Assembly: GCA_022567135.1 (NCBI GenBank)
Contig: JADFHP010000007.1
Location: forward strand, 1-42,437
DNA length: 42,437 nucleotides
Source of the DNA: Chloroflexota bacterium
GTDB lineage: Bacteria > Chloroflexota > Dehalococcoidia > Lucifugimonadales > Lucifugimonadaceae
Reading direction: 5' to 3'
Shown here: positions 7,005 to 14,661 of the stretch, in pieces
Layout: each line of letters begins with the position of its first letter
Numbering within the stretch: the stretch's first letter is position 1
Notes under the pieces: model-generated
Database searches by the model: none
What the model was told of the DNA's origin: nothing
The model's input: only the letters and a program-made list of their open reading frames with translations
Position numbers and translations under genes: made by a program

Positions 7005-9038
7005 CTACAGGCGCGGCACGATCGGAAGCTGATCGACGCGCGTGCCGGTGGCGTCGGTGACGGCGTTTGCCACTGCCGCCGCAACGGGAACGATTCCGGG
7101 TTCGCCCGCACCGGTCGAGGGCGTATCAGGGTCGCCGACGAGCTCGACTTCGATCTCTGGAGCATCCGTGATACGCGGCACTCTGTACCGGCTGAAGCCG
7201 GGATTCAGGACCCGGCCGCCGTCAAACTCCATCGCTTCCCAGAGGGCGGTACCGATGCCCATCATGATTGAACCCTCGACCTGGTTTCGCACGCCGTCCG
7301 GGTTTAGCGCAAGGCCGCAGTCGAACGCGGCAACGACTCGTTCCACCTGCACCTCCCGGCCGGAGACCGACAGCTCGACGCACTGCGCAACGTAGCTCCC
7401 CACGTCGTGTCCAAGCGCGACTCCGAAGCCTTTGCCGTCGGACCCGCTCCGACTCGACCATCCGAATTTTTGCGCCGCCACTTCAAGCACCCGCCGGTAC
7501 CGGGGATGCGCCAGGTTGCGCGAGCGCAGTTCGACCGGATCGATGCCCATCCCGGCGGCGATCTCGTCGATGTGCACTTCGCGTGCGAAATGGTTCACCG
7601 CACCGCCAAGCGAACGGTATGAGCCCGAGCTGAGTGGCGACTCGGCATTTGCGACGGCGATTCGCACGTTCGCCGTGCCATACGGCGTATCGGCGCCACG
7701 CCGGCCCCTGAACGGCGTCTCCCCCGCGTGGTATGCGACGTAGTCCCAGGCCACGATCTCGCCGTCGGAACTCACGCCGCTGCGAATCTCGATGAGCGCG
7801 GCCGGGCGCACGGTGCTCCAGGTGAACTCCTCTTCCCGGCTATAGGCGACCCGCACCGGCCGACCCACTTCCTGCGAAAGCCGGGCGGCCTCGTACGAGA
7901 CGGTGCTCGATTTACTGCCGAACGAGCCGCCGACTTCCGCCGTAATCACGTCGACGCTGTCCTCGCTGATACCGAAGGCCTGCGCGATGCCCGCCCGCTC
8001 CGTGAAGGGTGCGCGGTTGCCCGACCAGACGGTCAGGTGGCCGCCGTCCCATTCGGCGACGCTGGCACACGGCTCCATGGTTGCGTTGGCGACGTACGGC
8101 ACGAAGTAGACGCCCTCAAAAATCCGGTCTGCAGCGTCGAACCCGGCGTCCAGCGACCCCGACTCACGCAACACTGCTAGATCTTTGGCCTTCTCTTTTA
8201 ATAGGCCGGGCAGGCTCCAATCGGATGAGTCGACCCGAGTCTCCTCCCAGCGCGCCCGAACGGTCTCCAGCGCGTATTCGGCGGCGTCTTCCCGCTCCGC
8301 CACGACACCGGCGAAATCACCATCCCGCACGAATGCGACGAAGCCCGGCACCTGCTCGGCCCGTGTGGTGTCCACCTGCTGGAGCCGCGCTCCGTACGAT
8401 GGCGGCCTGAGAATCTTCCCGTGCAACATCCCGGGCAGAGCGATGTCCCGGGAGTATTTTGCCGTTCCGGTCACCCTCGCAATAGCATCCACGCGGCGTG
8501 CTGCATCGGCTGTCAGATTAAGGTCATCTATTTGCTTAATAACTATTTGCTCTGGAATGTCAATTTCGAGAGTCCTGCCCTCGAGCAGCTCCGCGAATCT
8601 TGCCGATCGACTGGCTCCGTCGATCTCCAGCACCTCGCCCTTTTCGGCTGTAATACCGCCGGCATCGGTGGCCCATTCCTCGGCCGCCAGGCCGATCAGC
8701 GCCTGCCTCGCCGCCGCCGCCGCACGCCGGAGTTGAAGGCCGACGGTACGAGTCGACGCACTCCCCGTCGTCCCCCGGTCGTATGGAACCATCCGGGTAT
8801 CGCCGAGCACGACCTCAACGGAATCTACTGGCAAGTCGAGTTCGTCCGCCACCGCGTACGCGAAGCCGCTGCGGATCCCCTGTCCGTACTCGACCTTCCC
8901 GGAGTAAGCCGTGGCCCGGCCATCCTCGCCGAGCCTCAGCAGGACCGCATCGTCCTCAGGCGGAACGGGATTTTCAGGGTCGAGCGACCACTTTGGAGGG
9001 CCGATTACAACGAGCGCCGCGTCTTTGCCGGCACTCAT
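7005..9038 (-). CDS. Molybdenum hydroxylase large (Moco-binding) subunit, isoquinoline 1-oxidoreductase-like
   Basis: A 677-residue member of the xanthine dehydrogenase/aldehyde oxidase superfamily, closest in layout to the IorB/nicotinate dehydrogenase large subunits. It carries molybdopterin cytosine dinucleotide and hydroxylates a heterocycle or aldehyde with water as oxygen donor. N-terminal motif: SGKVEYGQGIRSGFAYAVAD. Central: DAIARVTGTAKYSRDIALPG. Moco contacts: EVGGSFGSKSSTVSYEAARL. The C-terminal GAGEPGIVPVAAAVANAV contains the catalytic Glu (about residue 646). No signal peptide is seen. It is ATGA-coupled to the [2Fe-2S] subunit and there is no FAD-subunit gene beside it, as in two-subunit enzymes of this group. 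Confidence 0.9.
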   Translation of the reverse strand: MSAGKDAALVVIGPPKWSLDPENPVPPEDDAVLLRLGEDGRATAYSGKVEYGQGIRSGFAYAVADELDLPVDSVEVVLGDTRMVPYDRGTTGSASTRTVGLQLRRAAAAARQALIGLAAEEWATDAGGITAEKGEVLEIDGASRSARFAELLEGRTLEIDIPEQIVIKQIDDLNLTADAARRVDAIARVTGTAKYSRDIALPGMLHGKILRPPSYGARLQQVDTTRAEQVPGFVAFVRDGDFAGVVAEREDAAEYALETVRARWEETRVDSSDWSLPGLLKEKAKDLAVLRESGSLDAGFDAADRIFEGVYFVPYVANATMEPCASVAEWDGGHLTVWSGNRAPFTERAGIAQAFGISEDSVDVITAEVGGSFGSKSSTVSYEAARLSQEVGRPVRVAYSREEEFTWSTVRPAALIEIRSGVSSDGEIVAWDYVAYHAGETPFRGRRGADTPYGTANVRIAVANAESPLSSGSYRSLGGAVNHFAREVHIDEIAAGMGIDPVELRSRNLAHPRYRRVLEVAAQKFGWSSRSGSDGKGFGVALGHDVGSYVAQCVELSVSGREVQVERVVAAFDCGLALNPDGVRNQVEGSIMMGIGTALWEAMEFDGGRVLNPGFSRYRVPRITDAPEIEVELVGDPDTPSTGAGEPGIVPVAAAVANAVTDATGTRVDQLPIVPRL

Positions 9039-9520
9039 GCCGTGTCTCCTGTCTGCCCGCCCATTAGCTCGGCCGCCGTTTCTACCGCTTTCAAAATCCG
9101 CGGATAGGTTCCGCAGCGGCAGATGTGGCCGCTGAGCGCGGCCCTGATCTGTTTCCTGTCAGGCTTCGGGTTGCGCTCCAGCAGCGCGACGGTGCTGACG
9201 ATGAACCCCGGCGTGCAGTAGGCGCACTGAAACGCGCTCTCCCGGGCGAACGCTTCCTGAACGGGATGCAGCCCATCTCCGTCCGCGAGTCCCTCCACAC
9301 CCTCTATCGTGGTTATCTCCCGTCCCGCGGCGGACGCGACGGGCGTGATGCACGAGCGCGTCGCCTCGCCGTCGAGCAAGACGGTGCATGCGCCGCAGTT
9401 GCCTTCTCCGCAGCCGTACTTGGTTCCCGTGAGGCCGACTTCATGGCGCAGCACGCTTAATAGCGTCCGCTCAGCGCCCGCGTCGACCTCGTGAGCCTGG
9501 CCATTTACAAGCAGCTGCAT
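9035..9520 (-). CDS. Molybdenum hydroxylase [2Fe-2S] small subunit
   Basis: A 161-residue electron-transfer subunit with two [2Fe-2S] domains. The plant-type ferredoxin domain has YGCGEGNCGACTVLLDG and a later Cys in TRSC (about residues 40-62). The C-terminal alpha-helical domain has FQCAYCTPGF and HICRCGTYPRI. This matches IorA/CoxS-type small subunits. The start ATG at 9520 is chosen because the protein then begins MQLLVNGQ, the family N-terminus, and GGGGGAG lies just upstream. It is followed, with a 4-bp ATGA overlap, by the large subunit. Confidence 0.93.
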   Translation of the reverse strand: MQLLVNGQAHEVDAGAERTLLSVLRHEVGLTGTKYGCGEGNCGACTVLLDGEATRSCITPVASAAGREITTIEGVEGLADGDGLHPVQEAFARESAFQCAYCTPGFIVSTVALLERNPKPDRKQIRAALSGHICRCGTYPRILKAVETAAELMGGQTGDTA

Positions 9521-9652
9521 GTGCGGCGTCTCCCCCTCAAAAGCAGGTAAGGCCGCAATCATAAGCCAGATAGTGCCAGCGCAATCACATGATGGGATGG
9601 CAGGCAATGGACGCTACCGGCCCGATGAGGCTCATATCGCCTCGCGCACGCG

Positions 9653-9682
9653 TTGACCCCCTCCCCACATTCCCCATAGAAT
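9653..9682 (+). promoter_or_regulatory. Promoter of the rpsP operon
   Basis: TTGACC (9653-9658) and TAGAAT (9677-9682) are separated by 18 nt in an AT-enriched stretch, which fits a housekeeping sigma-70 promoter. It would give a leader of about 100 nt before rpsP. Confidence 0.55.
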
Positions 9683-9791
9683 TAGCAATTACATTTGAAT
9701 TAACAACGACCCCGGACGGAATACGATCAGCTATGCTGGCAGTCCGGCTGGGGGCGTTACCGTGACAACTCAATCCGGAGTAGCCAGGCAT

Positions 9792-10043
9792 ATGGTTCGC
9801 ATTCGCCTTCGGCGCGTCGGCGCCAAGGGTCACCCCTTCTACCGCATCGTTGTGGCAGACCAACGCGCCCCCCGCAATGGCAAGTTCATCGATCAGATCG
9901 GCACCTACGATCCCTTCCCGGACCCACCCGAAGTCAAGCTGGACGAAGAGAAGATCCTGAAGTGGCTGCGCAACGGCGCACAGCCTTCCGACTCGGTAAT
10001 CCAGTTGCTCTCGAAAACCGGCATCCTCGAAAAGGTCAGGTAG
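9792..10043 (+). CDS. rpsP: 30S ribosomal protein S16
   Basis: Small ribosomal subunit protein of 83 residues, needed for 30S assembly. It begins [20 protein letters not shown] and continues [21 protein letters not shown], the standard bS16 pattern, with the C-terminal [20 protein letters not shown]. The frame is open from GTG 9762, but S16 proteins start at the MVRIRL segment, so ATG 9792 is used. It is the first gene of an rpsP-khpA-rimM operon. Confidence 0.97.
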   Translation: MVRIRLRRVGAKGHPFYRIVVADQRAPRNGKFIDQIGTYDPFPDPPEVKLDEEKILKWLRNGAQPSDSVIQLLSKTGILEKVR

Positions 10044-10073
10044 CCCAAGCAGCCCGAATAGGCGGAACCCGTT

Positions 10074-10301
10074 ATGCGTGAAATGGTGGAATACATCGCA
10101 AAGACCCTGGCCTCCGAGCCGGATTTAGTAGAGGTCACCGAAGAGCAGCGCGGCAATCGGACCATCATCCACCTGAAGGTCGACGACGTCGATAAGGGCA
10201 AGGTGATCGGCAGGGGCGGCAGGGTCGCTGAATCGATTCGCGCGCTTCTCCGTGTCGCAGCCGTCAAGGCCCGCACCCGAGTCATCCTTCAGATCGACTA
10301 G
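10074..10301 (+). CDS. khpA: KH-domain RNA-binding protein KhpA
   Basis: A 75-residue single KH-domain protein (YlqC/KhpA family), an RNA chaperone-like partner of KhpB in many bacteria. The KH signature GxxG appears as VIGRGGRVAESIRALLRVAA (about 43-62). The N-terminal MREMVEYIAKTLASEPDLVE is also typical. Its place between rpsP and rimM is a conserved arrangement. It starts 30 bp after rpsP. Confidence 0.94.
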   Translation: MREMVEYIAKTLASEPDLVEVTEEQRGNRTIIHLKVDDVDKGKVIGRGGRVAESIRALLRVAAVKARTRVILQID

Positions 10302-10401
10302 TAGGCGAATCGACTAGCAGTTCGATTAGTCCCGGCTGTCCCGGTGGTCTCGCGAGCCGGGATCCACACACGTCTAAGCACGTTCAGGCAGATCTACCGG
10401 C

Positions 10402-11040
10402 ATGCCCGACCCACGTCCGACACGCGGCAAACATCGCCGCCCTCCCCGCAACTCTAAACGGCAGCGCAAGCAGGCGCCGAACCGGACGCCGGAGCCTTCC
10501 GCGCCCGGCCGCGTGATCGTAGGAGAGGTGCGCAAACCCTGGGGGCGGGACGGCCTCCTCGCGGTCACGCTGAACTCGGGCAAGGATACGGCCGTCGAGG
10601 CGGGCTGGACGATCTACCTGAACGGCGATGCCCACACCGTCTCCGGCATCCGTCCCGGCGGACGCGGCGCCACCGTCATGGAGCTTGAGAGGGTTCGCGC
10701 CGTGCACACGGCTCAGGAACTCAAAGGCGCCGTAATCGAGGTCGATGCGTCCGCTCTACCCCCGCCGCCGGAGGGAACCTTCTACGAGTATCAGATCATC
10801 GGCCTGAAGGCTGTGACGGTCGATGGGGTGGAACTCGGCAGGATCACGGAGATCATCGAAACAGGCGCGAACGACGTTTACGTCGCCACACCGGCGAGTC
10901 CGCAGAAAAAAGAGGTCCTGATACCCGCTCTCAAAGAGGTGATCGCAGTCATCGACCTGGAAGAGGGAATTATCAAGGTTGACCTTCCCGAAGGACTGAT
11001 CCCTGCTCCCGGCGAGATTCCAGACCAGATCCCAGAGTAA
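10402..11040 (+). CDS. rimM: Ribosome maturation factor RimM
   Basis: A 212-residue RimM protein, which binds S19 and helps mature the 3' domain of 16S rRNA. After a basic, proline-rich extension of about 35 residues (RGKHRRPPRNSKRQRKQ), the RimM N-domain begins VIVGEVRKPWGRDGLLAV. The C-terminal PRC-barrel domain has the family segment FYEYQIIGLKAVTVDGVELG and then VLIPALKEVIAVIDLEEGII. The extension is longer than in most RimM proteins and could contact RNA; this is inference. trmD and rplS, which often follow rimM, are absent here. Confidence 0.92.
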   Translation: MPDPRPTRGKHRRPPRNSKRQRKQAPNRTPEPSAPGRVIVGEVRKPWGRDGLLAVTLNSGKDTAVEAGWTIYLNGDAHTVSGIRPGGRGATVMELERVRAVHTAQELKGAVIEVDASALPPPPEGTFYEYQIIGLKAVTVDGVELGRITEIIETGANDVYVATPASPQKKEVLIPALKEVIAVIDLEEGIIKVDLPEGLIPAPGEIPDQIPE

Positions 11041-11064
11041 ACCTACCTGCCAGGATGCGTGGGT

Positions 11065-11082
11065 CCGGGCCCGGCCGGTTTT
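11065..11082 (+). terminator. Weak terminator-like hairpin after rimM
   Basis: A short GC stem (CCGG paired with CCGG across GCCCGG) is followed by four Ts at 11079-11082, 24 bp after the rimM stop. The T-run is shared with the -35 of the next promoter. The stem is short, so this is only a candidate. Confidence 0.3.
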
Positions 11083-11109
11083 GACCCGTCATTGAAGCGA
11101 CGGTACTAT
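11081..11109 (+). promoter_or_regulatory. Promoter of yebC
   Basis: TTGACC (11081-11086) and TACTAT (11104-11109) are separated by exactly 17 nt, about 100 bp before yebC. This has the same -35 as the rpsP and DUF59 promoters in this window. Confidence 0.6.
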
Positions 11110-11212
11110 TTCACTCATCCGACGCTTCATACGCAGGCATGGCCATCGATCTCAGACGTACCGCCAGATGCCAGCCAAATGTCAGCCAGATACCAGGTGG
11201 AGGGTATAAAAA

Positions 11213-11974
11213 ATGTCCGGACACTCCAAATGGTCCACCATCAAACACAAGAAGGGCGCGGCGGACGCCAGGCGAGGCGTTCTGTTCACCAAGCTGTCGC
11301 GTGAACTCATCGTGGCCGCCAGATCGGGCGGCGCGGACATGGACATGAACTTCCGGCTGCGCCTGGCGGTGCAGAACGCGAAGTCCGCCAACATGCCGTC
11401 GGACACGATCGACCGCGCGATCCAGAAGGGCTCAGGCACCGGAGCCGACGCAGACCAACTTCAGGAGGTGTCGTACGAGGGTTACGCTCCGGGCGGCGCA
11501 GCGATCATCATCCAGGCGCTGACTGACAATCGAAACCGCACCGTCGCGGACATCCGCTCGCAGTTCACGAAATCCGGCGGAACCCTGGCCGAGGCAGGCG
11601 CGGTCGGGTGGGGCTTCGAGAACAAGGGCACGATCATCGCGGAGTGCGCGGAGGGCACAGACCCCGAAGAGATAGCTCTCCTCGCGGTAGATTCCGGGGC
11701 TGAGGACTTCGACATCACCGACCAGACGATCAACTTTACGACCGAAGCGACCGACCTGGACATGCTCAGAAGCGCGCTCGAAACGATGGACGGCGTGACC
11801 GTAGACACCGCCGAACTCGCCCTGGTCCCGAAGACGATGACCGAACTCGAAGACTCGAAAGCCAAGCAAACGCTCCGCCTTCTTGAAGCTCTCGAGGAGC
11901 TGGACGACGTGCAGAAGGTCTTCTCCAACGCCGACTTCTCAGACGAAGTCCTCGCCGAGTTCGCGGAGGCCTAG
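11213..11974 (+). CDS. yebC: YebC/PmpR-family translation/transcription factor
   Basis: A 253-residue YebC-family protein, known as a DNA-binding regulator (PmpR) and more recently as a ribosome-associated factor for proline-rich translation. The signature N-terminus SGHSKWSTIKHKKGAADA is complete, followed by RLAVQNAKSANMPSDTIDRA, YEGYAPGGAAIIIQALTDNR and ELALVPKT. The length is usual. Its TAG stop is part of a CTAG that is also the stop of the convergent Clp-repeat gene, leaving no space for a terminator between them. Confidence 0.95.
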   Translation: MSGHSKWSTIKHKKGAADARRGVLFTKLSRELIVAARSGGADMDMNFRLRLAVQNAKSANMPSDTIDRAIQKGSGTGADADQLQEVSYEGYAPGGAAIIIQALTDNRNRTVADIRSQFTKSGGTLAEAGAVGWGFENKGTIIAECAEGTDPEEIALLAVDSGAEDFDITDQTINFTTEATDLDMLRSALETMDGVTVDTAELALVPKTMTELEDSKAKQTLRLLEALEELDDVQKVFSNADFSDEVLAEFAEA

Positions 11975-12618
11975 CTCCCCGCCCACTCATGCGAGTCGCG
12001 CTGCGGTCTCGTGCTCCCCAGGGCGCCAAGGCTCTCCAGGATCCCGGCCGAAGCTCCTTCGCCCTCGGTCACGATCGCGTTGAATATGTCCTCTGCTTCG
12101 ACCGCTCCGTGTCCGGCCCGCTCAGCCTTTGAGTGAGCGATTTCAAGTACTGCCATCGCACGCGGCGTCATCAACGGCTCGCCCGGCGCAGCCGACGGGT
12201 CTCTGCCGAGTATGAACTCCAGCGCAGATAACAGGCGCTGCGACTCAACGTTCATCCCGGCCAGCATTTCCACGCCAACGCCGCCGCGCTCCATCGCGAA
12301 CGCCAGCAGGATGTGCTCCGTGCCGATGTAGCTGTGACCGCGTGCGCGTGCCTCGGCTATCGCGTTATCCAGAATCTGTCGCGCGCCCGGCGCCAGCCCC
12401 AGCGGGCCAATCACCGCGGCGACGACTTCCACTCGTGCCGCAAGCATTCCACGGTCGAGCAGCCACTGAAGTCCCAGGCCGGCGAGCAGACCCGGAATGG
12501 CAAGCTCGACTGCGAATATCGGAGCCAGCTTCGAAAATGCCCAGAGCATGAGCGGCGTGCCGCTCAACACCAGATACGCCAGTAACGGCGCCTGGCTTCT
12601 CCAGAACGGGCTTGTCAT
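11971..12618 (-). CDS. Membrane-anchored Clp N-domain (double Clp repeat) protein
   Basis: A 215-residue protein with a hydrophobic N-terminal part and two Clp repeats, the substrate/adaptor-binding domain found at the N-terminus of ClpA/ClpC. It has no AAA+ module. Residues about 10-55 form two membrane segments (PLLAYLVLSGTPLMLWAF and VELAIPGLLAGLGLQWLL). Clp repeat 1 is LAPGARQILDNAIAEARARG...IGTEHILLAFAME (about 75-112). Repeat 2 is LMTPRAMAVLEIAHSKAERA...VEAEDIFNAIV (about 148-183). I start at ATG 12618, with a purine-rich GGGGGTGGG upstream; the open frame to 12846 lacks family similarity. It may present substrates to a Clp protease at the membrane, which is inference. Confidence 0.75.
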   Translation of the reverse strand: MTSPFWRSQAPLLAYLVLSGTPLMLWAFSKLAPIFAVELAIPGLLAGLGLQWLLDRGMLAARVEVVAAVIGPLGLAPGARQILDNAIAEARARGHSYIGTEHILLAFAMERGGVGVEMLAGMNVESQRLLSALEFILGRDPSAAPGEPLMTPRAMAVLEIAHSKAERAGHGAVEAEDIFNAIVTEGEGASAGILESLGALGSTRPQRDSHEWAGS

Positions 12619-12871
12619 GACCCACCCCCTTCTCCCCTGTCCGGCATAGTAGACGTACAGCCGATTCGCCCATTGCCGGGTCGGGAAAGTGGTCATACCC
12701 CCGTCCAGCTCCTCTTGGGGATGCCGAAGCTTTTGTGGTCCGCTACATGGCAAGAAATTAATCCGATCTGAATCCTCACCCGAGCCGGGTGTCAAGATCG
12801 CGGCGCTCTCATGCGCCAGAGTGGCAATCAGGAACAGTCCACTCACTCAGTAGCCAGACTGGAGCTATAAC

Positions 12872-13051
12872 ATGAAGATCTGTGTATGCGGACACCCGCA
12901 TGATGTTCATGCTGGAGGGTCCGTCTGCCAGACGCTGCCCTGCGGCTGCCGCGGCTTCCGGTTCGATCGCGGGGCAACGCCGCCGGAGCGACCGGCCGCG
13001 ATCACCCTCCCCGCAACATCGCGCCGGAGCCTGACCCGCAGGAGCTTCTAG
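12872..13051 (+). CDS. Cys/His-rich microprotein (CxCGH family), copy 1
   Basis: A 59-residue protein that starts at ATG 12872 with GGAG 7 nt upstream and ends at TAG 13049-13051. Residues 4-29 read C-x-C-G-H-x4-H-x5-C-x4-C-G-C-x2-F, which looks like a small metal-binding (zinc-ribbon-like) domain with seven possible ligands. The C-terminal half is basic and proline/arginine-rich, without recognisable structure. Exactly the same ligand spacing occurs in the gene at 20221-20382. No function can be assigned. Both the ribosome-binding site and the perfect motif support it as a real gene despite its size. Confidence 0.7.
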   Translation: MKICVCGHPHDVHAGGSVCQTLPCGCRGFRFDRGATPPERPAAITLPATSRRSLTRRSF

Positions 13052-13107
13052 TCGTCGCGCCAATCGTCCGCGCCGCACGATGAGATAATCCCCGGCAGGG
13101 TGCGCGC

Positions 13108-13878
13108 ATGGACTACGAACGCTGGGCCGAATGGTATGACTTCGCTTACAGGGCTGCAGGCAATCGCGGGGTAGATTTCCACGTTGAACTGGCGCGCGAT
13201 TCGGGCGGCCCCGTACTCGAGATAGGCGTCGGCACCGGCCGCCTCGCCGTCCCCACGCTGGAAGCCGGAATTAATGTCGTCGGCATCGACCTGAATCAGC
13301 CGATGCTGGATGAGGCGCGCAGGAAGTACCAGGCGCTCGATGGGGCGGCCGGCTCGCTTGAACTCCTGCAGGCCGACATGCGCACCCTCGACCTTGGCAG
13401 GACGTTCCCGCTGGTGGCCGCACCCGCTCGCGTTCTTTTACTCGCCGTCACCCCGGAAGAGCAGCAGGAAACGTTCCACAGGCTCGCCGCACACGTTGCG
13501 CCCGGCGGCATGTTTTATTTCAACGTGTTCATGCCGAATCCGGAGCTGATCTCCGACGACTCCCTCTCGCCCCACCTGTTTGGAGATGCCATTCGACCGG
13601 AGACCGGTAATCGAGTGCTGATGTGGAACGTGAACAGGTTCGACACCGTCGCGCAGACCAACCACGGGCTCCAGATATTCGAGGAGATTGATCAGAGCGG
13701 CGAGACCGTCCGCAAGGTCACTCTGGACGTCGTAGTCAGGTACCTGTATCCGTCAGAGATTCACGAGATGGTTGCCAACGCGGGTCTGGAAGTCGAAGTC
13801 GTCTACGGCGATTTCGACCGCACGCCGTTTACAGAGGATAGCTCCGAGCAGATCTTCATCTGCCACAAAGCCGGCTGA
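13108..13878 (+). CDS. Class I SAM-dependent methyltransferase
   Basis: A 256-residue methyltransferase. Motif I is VLEIGVGTGRLAVPTLEAG (about 36-54), the acidic end of strand 2 is VVGIDLNQPML, motif II is LLQADMRTLDL (about 86-96), and the post-motif GGMFYFNVFMP marks strand 5. It resembles the broad Methyltransf_25/11 group with N-terminal YERWAEWYDFAYR, a common lid in small-molecule methyltransferases. The acceptor is unknown. A GCAGGGTG ribosome-binding site precedes the ATG. Confidence 0.85.
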   Translation: MDYERWAEWYDFAYRAAGNRGVDFHVELARDSGGPVLEIGVGTGRLAVPTLEAGINVVGIDLNQPMLDEARRKYQALDGAAGSLELLQADMRTLDLGRTFPLVAAPARVLLLAVTPEEQQETFHRLAAHVAPGGMFYFNVFMPNPELISDDSLSPHLFGDAIRPETGNRVLMWNVNRFDTVAQTNHGLQIFEEIDQSGETVRKVTLDVVVRYLYPSEIHEMVANAGLEVEVVYGDFDRTPFTEDSSEQIFICHKAG

Positions 13879-13942
13879 GCGGTGGCGGAGCGAAACGCCG
13901 CCAGCAGCAGCATGCAGCCGCCCCACCCCGGCAGGTCGTACG

Positions 13943-14545
13943 ATTAGTAAGTCTAAAACTAACTCTATTCGGGCCGCGGGCAATGGAGTCCGAGCAGATC
14001 ACCCTGTCAACGGAGACGAACAAACGACTGAACGCGTTGAAATCCCCGGCGTCGAGTTGGAATCCGATGAAGAAGTTCTTCTAGACGGCCTTGGCCGCAG
14101 GACTGACGTGTGGCTCACTTCACACCGCCTGATACAGCGGCAGGGCGGCGGGATTTTTGGCGGCCGTCTCCGTATCGCTGAACTCCCGCTTGAGGAGATC
14201 AACGATATGTCGATCGGCTTCATCCGAAATATGACTCTGCTCGGCATCGGTACGGCTCTGGTCCTCTTTGGCGTGGTAAGCCGCGCCTTTCTCCCCGGCG
14301 AGGTTAGCGACGTCTCCTGGATGGCCGGGATCATCATTACGATCTATTTCGTGCTCAGCGGCCGCCGGGGAATAGTAGTCAAGACCCCGATGCAACAACT
14401 GAAAATACAGACGGGCGGGGTGAAAGCGGACGATGTCCGGGAGTTCGTGTTCACTCTGGAAGACGCACGAAACAGCCGGATGGGGATCGAAGGCGACGCG
14501 CAAGACGCCGGGTTCAGGGCCGGGGGCGCCCCGCGGGAGCGCTGA
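13943..14545 (+). CDS. PH-like domain membrane protein, start codon uncertain
   Basis: The frame encodes a bacterial PH-like (bPH/YdbT-like) small membrane protein: EIPGVELESDEEVLLDGLGRR, VWLTSHRLI, IAELPLEEINDMSIG, a hydrophobic hairpin (MTLLGIGTALVLFGVVSRAF and WMAGIIITIYFVLSG), then QLKIQTGGVKADDVREFVFTLE. Between the in-frame ATG at 13772, which lies deep inside the methyltransferase gene, and the domain there is no ATG, GTG or TTG. Candidate starts are ATT at 13943 or a frameshift relative to the ATG at 13983, which lies in another frame and would stop after 33 residues. I place the 5' end at the ATT as a marker only. The function is unknown. Confidence 0.55.
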   Translation: MSKSKTNSIRAAGNGVRADHPVNGDEQTTERVEIPGVELESDEEVLLDGLGRRTDVWLTSHRLIQRQGGGIFGGRLRIAELPLEEINDMSIGFIRNMTLLGIGTALVLFGVVSRAFLPGEVSDVSWMAGIIITIYFVLSGRRGIVVKTPMQQLKIQTGGVKADDVREFVFTLEDARNSRMGIEGDAQDAGFRAGGAPRER

Positions 14546-14661
14546 TCCGGGCCGACGGGCCGCTGGAGGAAGCAGCGCCCGCCGGTGCTAAACTCGGTCG
14601 TATCCACCCTTTGACCTCTTCGCCTTTGGCCCTTTGCTGATTCAGGTGATCTACTTTCACC

